64,000 nucleotides of DNA from Epinephelus fuscoguttatus (Eukaryota > Chordata > Actinopteri > Perciformes > Serranidae): assembly GCF_011397635.1 (NCBI RefSeq), contig NC_064757.1, positions 27,414,339-27,478,338 of the forward strand, written 5' to 3'. Positions 11,410-21,130 of this stretch are shown one piece after another. The notes under the pieces were generated by a model. That model saw only the letters and a list, made by a program, of their open reading frames with translations, was not told where the DNA came from and made no database searches. The stretch's first letter is position 1. Each line of letters opens with the position of its first letter. Both the position numbers and the translations under genes were made by a program.

Positions 11410-13835
11410 CTAAACCTCACCTTGCTGTGTCTCCCTCTCTCCTTCATCACGCTCAACCTCTTCACGTATTTCTTCATAGCCTCTCACTGTCCTAAACCCA
11501 GACAGCCTCCTCCTTCTCTTCACCACAATTACTGCCACTATGACCAGTACCATCATACCCATTACCCCAAAGGCTACCCCTGCCTTTTCACCACCTGTCA
11601 TCTGATTCAATTCTGGGTTAGTCCTACGTATGATCTTGTTGATGTCCTCTGGTTTTGCCAGTTTCCACGCCTTGGTCTGCCCCACTCTGACCCAGTTCTT
11701 GTCTCCCTCAGTCATGACCATAACCGTGTTTGTGGCCTGCATGCTGACAAGTGGAGGTTTAGTGAAAGGAGGCAGATGGATTGGAAGCAGTTGCCCACCT
11801 GTGAACAGTCCTGACTGGACACAGTAAAGAATTTCACAGCCGTCGCTCACTGTAGCGAGGTGCTGACTGAACATAGGAGGACAGCGACGTTGATTCCCTG
11901 CCAGCGGGTTGTTTGACTGACAACTGAAGAGACCTCCGAATGGTACTGAGAATCTGGCGCCAGTTTCATAGTCATTGCTCACGCAAATCACTTGGCCATC
12001 TGAGAGAAATTTTACTGGAATGAAGTTTGGGGGGCAGCTTTTGGCATTAGTGAGCGGGTTCGGGAGAGAGGGGCTGTATATGCCTCCAAACAGAAACCCT
12101 GAGTTTTCTGGGGCCTCTCCATTTAGAGAGCACCAGTAAGTGTCGATGCGAGCAGAGCGAACGTAGTACCAGTCCCAACAGAGGTCCTCAAAAATGCAAT
12201 AGTGCTGAGTGTAACCCTGCTGTCTCACTTCTGATCTGAGTAAAGTGGCCGAATAAGGTGAACGACAGGAGAAGTCACCTGTGTCAGGGTTTTTCTGCGC
12301 CAGGGCGTCACATAGTGGACCTGCATCTGAGCTGAGAGGAGTACATACTTGGTAGACACCACCAAAACTGAGGTTTGTAGCAGGGCCCTCGCAGGAGGAA
12401 TCATCAATGTTGGCCTGGAAGTTAAAGTTCTTGGAGTTGACGTCGACACATCCAGGCCGCGTGTTGATCCTGTAGTATCGCTCTATGGCCTGACTCAATG
12501 CAAGAGCCACTTTGCCAACTGTAGGCTGCGGCAAATCAGGGAAGGTATTTGTGTTTATAAAGTAGTGGAGGGGAAATCCAGACCGATCAATAGCAATCAG
12601 GTTGTTCCTGGTACTTTCCTGCCACTTCTGCAGAGTGATGCCAGGATAGAAAGGTATGCCTCCATGGCTCTGAGTAATAGAGTATGTAATATTGGACTGA
12701 TACGCTTTGAGTGATGAGCTCTGTTGGGTGTTTTCACTGCTTATATCAAACTTGAGTTTGTCAAAAAAGCTTAAGCCTGCCTCAGCTTTGACGGAGGAAC
12801 TTTCTGATGAACTATCCGACACATATGACGAATGGAGGTAGTCTTCCTGCACCAAAGAAGCCCCGGCATCAACACTAGTGATAACATGGGTTCCGTAGTC
12901 CAGCACCATCTTCTCTGAGAGATAGTCTGCATTCCTTGTTTGGTTGTTTTCAATTGCATCGGCGATCTCTTTGGCTTGTTGAGCAAAGCGTGTGTCCAGA
13001 GTGAAGTCTGGATAAGCCTTCACTGTGTAGATGAAGTTACGAACCTTTGAGGAAAAAGAGCACATGTCATTATGTTATAAGGGTTTTTTTTTCCCACCTC
13101 ATTTTTGTTCTATTCATTTTGTTTATTTGCTTTTAACAGTTACGTCTGTAATACCTGTCCAGGAACTACAGATAAAAAATAGCCTTCCGTCTCACACTGA
13201 CACATTTAGAGACACGTTTAATGAGCACTAGTATGTACAATTTCTAAGTAATCCATGTTAGAGAACTTTTTTCATATATTAACGAAATATTTGCAAAATT
13301 ATTTTAGCTCTTGATCATAATTGTTGCGACAATTATTATTTTTGTTTTATTTTATTTATCCAAACTATGGAAAAAAGAAACTCACTTGCACTCTGGTTGT
13401 GGTTGAAGAGTCTTTGACCTGATGGGTTTTCATCCTCTTGTTCTCTGTAGAGAATTTTGCATTCAGCTTTGAAAGGAATGATACCTCTACATTTATGGAG
13501 TGAGATGTAGAGCTTGTCTGCTCCAGCCAGGAGCTGATTATCTCTGAGCTTGTCTCCACGCCCGTCTCCTTGTGCGGGATGACAAACACCTCATCTGGGA
13601 TGAGGTAGAATCCGTCCTCGGTGGTCTGGCACTGGAAGTAGCTGAGGTTCATGACTCGACCCATGTCCATGTTCCGGAGGTTGTCCCAGCCTCCGCCTGG
13701 CAGCACCTCCAGCGCTGTGATGGAGAGGTCGGTGGAGGCGCGACATTGTCTGAGCCAGTTGGTGGGGTGTCTGATGGGAAAAGAAGAGCAGATATGAAGG
13801 AGAGCAAGAGCCAGGAGGGTCAGTGCTGCCTTCAT
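11410..13835 (-). CDS. mpeg1-like: Macrophage-expressed gene 1 / perforin-2-like, copy 1 (2 exons, 694 aa)
   Basis: Exons are 13835-13386 and 13044-11410, joined by a GT-AG phase-0 intron of 341 bp. MPEG1 is a type I membrane protein of macrophage endosomes and phagosomes that forms pores in engulfed bacteria. Residues 1 to about 20 are a signal peptide. The MACPF domain follows to about 345, with YGTH at 200-203. The cysteine-rich P2 (MABP-type) domain follows, then one membrane span at about 634-658 and a 36-residue basic-start tail. The tail holds YEEI, a YxxI-type endolysosomal sorting motif, and one juxtamembrane lysine. Length fits the family (about 700 aa). The unusual part is the P2 hairpin, residues 423-449. 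It is 14 residues shorter than in copy 2 and has two cysteines where copy 2 has four. No breaks in frame. Confidence 0.94.
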
Positions 13836-13883
13836 GATGACTGAGGCAGACGGGGGTTAGAAGACTGAATATAAAGTTTACTT

Positions 13884-13904
13884 CAAGTTCCTCCTTCTCT
13901 TATG
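13884..13904 (-). promoter_or_regulatory. Conserved proximal promoter element of mpeg1 copy 1
   Basis: On the minus strand this reads CATAAGAGAAGGAGGAACTT followed by G. The same element with one change lies at 20106-20126, and both begin exactly 49 bp upstream of their ATG. It holds a GGAA core of ETS/PU.1 type next to a weak TATA-like CATAAG. The surrounding flanks have diverged, so its conservation suggests function. Confidence 0.5.
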
Positions 13905-14210
13905 TAGGTTGTCATATGACAAACATATGACAGTGTGGTAGGAACTGGTGGGTGAGGATAAGGTTTTACTTTTCTTTTCAGGTCTGCATTTTTATTTCAT
14001 CCAAAATAAATATATTCAGGCTACTTAGTATCAGAGAAAAAGTTTAGTCGGCCAAAAAGATTTTAACCTGAATACTCTTCCAAAGTTCTGACAAAGATTC
14101 TTTCTGTATCACAAAAAAATCACTTCGAAGTCTCATGCAACCAATTTAAAGCCAATACTATGAAACCTGCAACAGGAGATGTTTTGGTAAGAGACATAAA
14201 TCTGTGTTTT

Positions 14211-14510
14211 ATAGTCAGCTCCATATGTATTGAGGACAATGATACAATTTATTGTTACTTTGGCCATGTAAACTGCCACAGTGGACTTGTAATAAAGCAA
14301 TTAGTATGTGCTTTCTCTGACTTTCAACTTTATTTAAGGCTAGACTGTAAAATTGGGTGAACCGTGCAGGAATTCCAACCATTGAGTGCTTCGAGTGGTC
14401 AGAAGACTAGAAAGGTGCTATGCAAGTGGAGGTCCATTTAGCATTTACCATTTTTATACATAGACCCCACATGTCAGGGTACCCAAAGTAACTGGACAAA
14501 TTGACATTAA
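14211..14510. repeat. Tc1-like MITE, decayed
   Basis: The sequence from agtcagctccatatgtattg to aaagtaactggacaaattg is a diverged copy, in inverted orientation, of the fish MITE also present at about 15165-15375 and 16000-16215. That family has ends related to ttgtccaaatattt. Confidence 0.5.
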
Positions 14511-15409
14511 CATCACATTAAACGTATGTATGTATGTATGTAACTTTTTACATGTATCAGTTGGTTTTTTTATTTCCAGTGGGTGAACCCATGGCAGCGT
14601 AACTTAAAATCTGAAACTTCATGGACTTTCTCAGTTGCCTTTAACAGACTATGGAGTCATTTCTATGTAAAGGGCTCAGGGTGATTTTGCAACAAAATCA
14701 AAAGTAGGGATACAAAATATTGGATTATTTGTCAATATCCAATATGCCAATATATAACAACTAATTTGACCAATACAGATATCATTATATCCACTTTTTC
14801 CCTACCTACCCATATCTTTTATGCATGTATACTCTTATCATGACAGCCCACCAGCTGATGGAGACATGAAATACAGTACTTTTCAATGCATGTGATATTC
14901 ATTTATAGTGCAGATTAAGAAAAACCATGTTGGCTGATTCTAATAGTTCATTTTAAAGCCAATATTGCCAATATTACCATGCATTCCTAATCCAAAGGAT
15001 ACTTGCGTGCATTCCTGAGTGCTTTACTCCTCAACAGCCCTGCTAAAGCAACAGATTACAAATGAAAATGCCACACTTAGACTCAAATCTAGCACTTTTA
15101 TCAGCTGATTTAATCATGAAGTAATGGTGGAATAACATACAGCTGTCCAAGGAACAACTGAACAGCCAATTGTCCAAATAATTTTTTGTCTCTTAAAAGG
15201 GTGGACGACAAATATAACTAATTCCTTTGCTGTTCGTAGATGTAAATACCCTTAAATTGAAGCTGAAATCTGTCCTTAAAGCACATACTAATTGTTGCAT
15301 TTCAGATCTATTGTGGAGATGTACTCAGCCAAAAAACAAACATTGTTTCACTGTCCAAATACATTTGACACTGACTGTATGCAGTCCCAGTGATTTATGT
15401 TAAAAGATG

Positions 15410-15650
15410 CTTTGGTTGAGAAGAACTGTTTCGAAGTTTATCTACTTTTAAGGTAACAGTCAAATTGTTTACCGACTTCCTCTTGTCAAAAGGAAGAGAA
15501 AACAGTTCTGATAAGATCCACAAAAAAAGGGAAGTGACTGTGTTTTCACATGTTTGGGAACTGTCACGAGTGTATGCCACTGGGTATGTCTGAGGAAGTA
15601 ACTGACCGGGTCAGCACCTGACATCAACTCCTAACAATCAAGCTTAAACT
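15410..15650 (-). promoter_or_regulatory. Candidate myeloid enhancer block A, upstream of mpeg1 copy 1
   Basis: The block holds ACTTCCTCTT at 15475-15484, which is AAGAGGAAGT on the minus strand, a near-ideal PU.1 (Spi1) site. A second GGAA site (aaaaggaagag) follows within 15 bp and a third (gaggaagt) lies near 15591-15598. The block recurs in diverged form at 16256-16500 and 20875-21130. PU.1 control of macrophage genes is established; activity here is inferred. Confidence 0.45.
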
Positions 15651-16255
15651 AATGTTTTGAAAAAGATGGAATATTAGTAAAAACAAGATGAAAAACTTTA
15701 TTTTAAAAAGTAATCTTTCAAGCGACTGAATTACTAGTCTAATAATACATAAATACCAGTGTGGAGTATGTCAGAGATTATGTTTTTGAATACAGTAAAA
15801 TATATTTCACTGCATTTCTTGTTTCATGCTCTATTAGTAATTAGTTCCCGGGTGCTTTACCTCTTAACAGCCCTGCTTAAGCAACAGATTACAAATGAAA
15901 ATGCCACACTTAACATCAAATCTAGCACTTTAATCAGCTGATTTAAACATGAAGTAATGGTGGAGTAATATAAAGCTGTCCTAGGAACAGCTTAATAGCC
16001 AATTGTCCAAATACTTTTGGTCTCTACAAAGAATGGACTACAAATATAAATGTCTGCAATTCCATCGCCGTTCATAGATGTAAATGCCCTTAAATTGAAG
16101 CTTAAATTTGCACTTGAAGCACACACTAATTGTTTTATTTCACATCTATTGTGCGGATGTACAGAGCCAAAAAACATTGTTTCACTGTCCAAATACATAT
16201 GACACTGAGTGTATGCAGTTATAGTGATTTATGTGAATAAATGTTAAAAGGTGCA

Positions 16256-16500
16256 CTGCTTTGGTTGAGAAATACTGTTTCAAAGTTAATCTACTTGTAA
16301 CGTCAAATTGTTTACGGACTTCCTTTTATCAAGAGGGACAGAAAACAGTTCTAATAAGCAGATCTACAAAAAAGGGAAGCAGCCGTGTGTTCACAAGTTT
16401 GGGAACTGTCACGAGTGTATGTCACTGGGTATGTCTAGGGAAGTTTCTGACCCGGTCAGCACCTGACACTAACTCCTAACAATCAAGCTTAAGCTAATGT
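16256..16500 (-). promoter_or_regulatory. Candidate myeloid enhancer block B, upstream of mpeg1 copy 1
   Basis: This is the tandem duplicate of the block at 15410-15650. The PU.1-type site is ACTTCCTTTT at 16318-16327 (AAAAGGAAGT on the minus strand). The site core is kept although neighbouring bases have changed. Confidence 0.4.
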
Positions 16501-16739
16501 TTAGAAAATGATAGAAGATAAATAAAAACAAAACAGAAAAGTTTATTTTAAAAAGTAATCTTTCAAGTGACTGAATTACTGGTCTAATATACATAGATAC
16601 CAGTGTGGAGATTATGTTTCTGAATACAGTAAAATATATATTTAACTGCATGACTTGTTCCGTGCTCTGCTAGTTATTTAATATAAATTACTTTTTTTAA
16701 AAAACATACTGCACTACTCATGTTAGCCCACTGCTTTGT

Positions 16740-17569
16740 TTTGTGCATTAAAAAGGATCATAATGAAACATGACCTGAGGTGAACCTTTGTTTCTAGACT
16801 GCAGCTACCTGAATCCAGCCAGTAGGGGGCAACACAAAACCATAAATACAATATAAATATGAATACATAGTCATTGTATTGTTTCATGCCATTTTAATTA
16901 GTAGTTAGGTGCAGTGCAGAAGAGCTGCATGATACAAAAAATTACAAAACTTAATAAATCTTCCTAAAAGCTTCACAAAACGTTCATCAATTATCTGTAA
17001 AAACAATCATAAACAACATATTTTATGAACGATACAATGTACAAAGTTATGCAAATCATACAAGTTCTTAAACGGAGTATAAAATGTTTATATACATGAT
17101 TTAATGCATCTTGGCCTCATGAGGGCAGCATTGGTTCACTGTGGCCTTTGGAAGTACCTCTGCTTTGTGCTATGTGGTTATCTCAAAGACAGATTGCTCT
17201 GGAGTCATGTTTCTTAGATTTGACATAATATGAGCAGGTTTTAATGTGCAAAATACCAAGCAACATCACTAAGTGCAAATTCTATCAGGAAAAATGTCTA
17301 CCAATAAACGGATTGTTGAAGCTATAACATTTATCCTCCATAGCAGCTGTTAAAATGTGGCTATGTAAATTATTATTTGGTTACAAAGACACCTCAAAAC
17401 AATAATTACTGATGCAAAGTCCAACTGATTCAAACTCCGAGCCCTTAAAAGTGAAAAATTCCCACTCCTGTAAGTTGCGTGACAGTGATTTCTGATGTGA
17501 TAATGAACAAGGAAGTTAAAAATAAAATCTGCCATACCAGATTAACCTCTGTCTCTGTGTGCCAAGCCT
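16740..17569. other. 3' flank of mpeg1 copy 2
   Basis: This is homologous to the flank after copy 1 (10700-11409), with shared blocks such as ggcctcatgagggcag and gtgcagtgcag. A motif near 16775-16850 (tgacctgaggtgaacct and later gggggcaacacaaaaccat) recurs at 24190-24300. No coding exon is present. Confidence 0.6.
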
Positions 17570-20057
17570 CTAAGCCTCACCTTGATGTGTCTCCCTCTCT
17601 CCTTCACCATGCTCAACCTCCTCACGTATTTCTTCATAGCCTCTCACTGTCCTAAACCCAGACAGCCTCCTCCTTCTCCTCACCACAATTACTGCCACTA
17701 TGACCAGTACCATCATACCCATTACCCCAAAGGCTACCCCTGCCTTTTCACCACCTGTCATCTGATTCAATTCTGGGTTAATCTTCCGTACCATCGCCTC
17801 AATTTCCTCTGGTTTTGCCAGTTTCCACGCCTTGGTCCGCCCCACTCTGACCCAGTTCTTGTCTCCCTCAGTCATGACCATAACCGTGTTTGTGGCCTGC
17901 ATGCTGACAAGTGGGGGTTTAGTGAAAGGAGGCAGACGGACTGGAAGCAGTTGCCCACCTGTGAACAGTCCTGACTGGACACAGTAAAGAATTTCACAGC
18001 CGTCGCTCACTGTAGCGAGGTGCTGACTGAACTTGGGAGGGCAGCGACGTTGATTCCCTGCAAGCGGGTTGTTTGACTGACAACTGAAGAGACCTCCGAA
18101 TGGTACTGAGAATCTGGTGCCAGTTTCATAGTCGTTGCTCACGCAAATCACTTGGCCATCTGAGAGAAACTTTTCTGGAATGAAGTTTGGGGGGCAGCTC
18201 TTGGTGTTGGTGAGGGGGTTAAGGAGTGAGGGGCTGTATATGCCTCCAAACAGAAACCCTGAGTTTTCTGGGGCCTCTCCGCTGACAGAGCACCAGTAAG
18301 TGTCGATGTGAGCAGAGCGAACATGGTAGTTGTCCTGGCACACTTGACGATGGCAATGTGATAGCCCCAAAAACCCACAACGATATCTTTCGTCATGACA
18401 ATCATAGGAAGTGTAACCCTGCTGTCTTGCTTCTGATCTGAGTAAAGTGGCAGAGTAAGGTGAACGACAGGAGAAGTCGCCTGTGTCAGGGTTTTTCTGG
18501 GCCAGGGCGTCACATAATGGACCTGCATCTGAGCTGAGAGGAGTACATACTTGGTAGACACCACCAAAACTGAGGTTTGTAGCAGGGCCCTCGCAGGAGG
18601 AATCATCAATGTTGGCCTGGAAGTTAAAGTTCTTGGAGTTGACGTCGACACATCCAGGCCGCGTGTTGACCCTGTAGTATCGCTCTATGGCCTGACTCAA
18701 TGCAACAGCCACTTTGCCAACTGTAGGCTGCGGCAAATCAGGGAAAGTGTTGGTGTTTATAAAATAGTGGAGGGGAAATCCAGACCGATCAATAGCAACC
18801 AGGTTGTTCCTGGTACTTTCTTGCCACTTCTGCAGAGTGATGCCAGGATAGAAAGGTATGCCTCCATGGCTCTGGGTAATAGAGTATGTAATATTGGTCT
18901 GATACGCTTTGAGTGATGAGCTCTGTTGGGTGTTTTGACTGCTTATATCAAACTTGAGCTTGTCAAAAAAGTTTAAGCCTGCCTGAGCTGAGACAGTTGA
19001 ACTCTCTAACACATTGTCCGACACATATGACGAACGGAGGTAGTCTTCCTGCACCAAAGAAGCCCCGGCATCAACACTAGTGATAACATGGGTTCCGTAG
19101 TCCAGCACCATCTTCTCTGAGAGATAGTCTGCGTTCCTTGTTTGGTTGTTTTCAATTGCATCGGCGATCTCTTTGGCTTGTTGAGCAAAGCGTGTGTCCA
19201 GAGTGAAGTCTGGATAAGCCTTCACTGTGTAGATGAAGTTACGAACCTTTGAGGAAAAAGAGCACATGTCATTATGTTATAGGTTGTTTTTGTTTCAGTT
19301 CATTAGTAGTTAAGGTAACATCTGTAACATCTGTTCATCTGTTCAAGCTCGGTAGAAATTACCCCCCCCCCCATTTTTTTGTTGTTGTAAATTGCTCTAA
19401 AATAGCCAGTTTAGCTGTTAAGTTTCTAAAAATTTCCAATGGGGGGAATTTATGAGTAATCCATGGTGAAGTAGTACTTTTTTTTATACATAAACAAAAA
19501 AATTGGAAGATCATTTTAGCTCTTGGTCCATAATTGCTGCCACAACTACTATTACTATACTATACTTTTTATTTTATTCACCCAAACTGTGGAAAAAAGA
19601 AACTCACTTGCACTCTGGTTGTAGTTGAGGAGTCTTTGACCTGATGGGTTTTCATCCTCTTGTTCTCTGTAGAGAATTTTCCATTCAGCAAAGACAGGAA
19701 AGATATGTCTGCATTTATGCTGTTAGATGTAGAGCTTTTCTGCTCCATCCAGGAGCTGATTATCTCTGAGTTTGTCTCCACGCCCGTCTCCTTGTTGGGG
19801 ATGACAAACACCTCATCTGGGATCAGGTAGAGTCCGTCCTCGCTGGTCTGGCACTGGAAGTAGCTGAGGTTCATGACCCGACCCATGTCCATGTTCCGGA
19901 GGTTGTCCCAGCCTCCGCCCGGCAGCACCTCCAGCGCTGTGATGGAGAGGTTGGTGGAGGCGCGACATTGTCTGAGCCAGTTGGTGGGGCGGCTGATGGG
20001 AACAGGGGAGCAGACATGAAGGAGGGAGAGAGCCAGGAGGGTCAGTGCTGCCTTCAT
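17570..20057 (-). CDS. mpeg1-like: Macrophage-expressed gene 1 / perforin-2-like, copy 2 (2 exons, 708 aa)
   Basis: Exons are 20057-19608 and 19246-17570, with a 361-bp phase-0 GT-AG intron at the same place as in copy 1. Signal peptide, MACPF domain with YGTH at 200-203, P2 domain, membrane span and YEEI tail are all present and intact. The P2 hairpin (about 430-458) has four cysteines, the number I recall for mammalian MPEG1, so copy 2 looks like the ancestral form here. The lysine that begins the copy 1 tail is arginine in copy 2, leaving the cytosolic tail without lysine. Residues 151-220 are identical between copies, while 221-267 hold ten replacements. The intron and flanks differ far more than exon 2. 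Expression is expected in macrophages. Confidence 0.94.
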
Positions 20058-20105
20058 GATGACTGAGGCAGACAGAGCTAATACAGCTGCACATAAGGTT
20101 CAAAC

Positions 20106-20126
20106 CAAGTTCCTCCTCCTCTTATG
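20106..20126 (-). promoter_or_regulatory. Conserved proximal promoter element of mpeg1 copy 2
   Basis: The minus strand reads CATAAGAGGAGGAGGAACTT followed by G, starting 49 bp before the ATG as in copy 1. It has a GGAA core that fits ETS factors such as PU.1. Confidence 0.5.
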
Positions 20127-20874
20127 CAGTTTATCATATGACGAACAGGAAAATCTTGTTTAAGAATAGGTGGGGGAAGATGAGGTTTTACTTTCACTTC
20201 CATGTCTGTATTTTATTAACCTCAAAGTATATATGCACTTCAGACTACTTACTAAGAGAAAAAAAAAGGAACTCAGTTGGCCAAAAATGAGAAGCCCTGA
20301 CTTTAAGACCCTTTTTAACCTGACTACTCCTCCTAAGTTATACCTAAGCTTATTTTCTATCTCAGAAAAATCACTTCACAGTACAATCTAACAACATTTA
20401 CAGGCAACATCATAAAACATATAATAAAAGCCATTAAAACTGTTTTTTAAACACTGCAATAATTATGATTCATGTTGTCTAAACTGTCAAGTGATTTAAA
20501 GATGTGACTTGTCAGTCAGCGTATTCCTGGCATGACCAAAGCTGAGTGCACTGAAATGAACTCTAACATGAGAGTAATAAGCAGAATTTATGAAAACCTG
20601 CCTTAATATGCACAGTTGTAATTATATGAGACCACCGTGCAGCCTGAGGACAAACACCTCAGCCATGATTTGTCAAAAAAACAAAAGACACATATGTCAT
20701 TTACATATTTTGGTTAATTCATTTTACCCCTCCTAACACACTAACTGCTAAAAATCTGAAAGCAATGGGACTGGGAAAGGAAAAAAAAAGAGCTAAAGTG
20801 CACACAAGAATGTGTTTGAGTTTAAGGGGAAATAAAACTTAAGTTCAGCAGAAACCCAGCAGACCAGAGCTTAA

Positions 20875-21130
20875 TGGTACACTGCTTTAAATGTATGTTC
20901 TGGTGATATGATCTTTCTACTTTTAAGGTAATGGCAAAAAAGTTCACAACTTCCTCTTGTCAAGGGGAACAGAAAGCAAATAACAAAAAAGATATAAGTT
21001 AAAGTAAGTGGCTTTGTTTCCACAAGATATGCGAACTGTCACATGAGCGGGCGTCACTGGGAATGTCCGGAAAATTTCTGACTATGAGTCACCTCCCAAC
21101 ATCAACACCAAACAGTCAAGCCTGAGCTTA
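20875..21130 (-). promoter_or_regulatory. Candidate myeloid enhancer block, upstream of mpeg1 copy 2
   Basis: This is homologous to 15410-15650 and 16256-16500. The PU.1-type site ACTTCCTCTT is at 20949-20958, about 0.9 kb upstream of the start codon. Similarity to the copy 1 upstream region continues in decayed form to about 21550. Confidence 0.45.

Larger units (their letters stand above)
15000..16680. repeat. Direct tandem duplication, two units of about 0.84 kb
   Basis: Unit A (about 15000-15839) and unit B (about 15840-16680) align along their length in the same orientation, for example atgaaaatgccacactta at 15063 and 15897. Each unit contains a Tc1-like MITE (about 15165-15375 and 16000-16215) and a block with a PU.1-type site. 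Copy 2 of mpeg1 has only one equivalent block, so this duplication is private to the copy 1 upstream region. Confidence 0.8.

Noticed and set aside
11422-11814. Plus-strand frames opposite the mpeg1 exons, repeated at 17582-17974
   Set aside because: They are shadows of the mpeg1 coding strand; their conservation follows from that of mpeg1.
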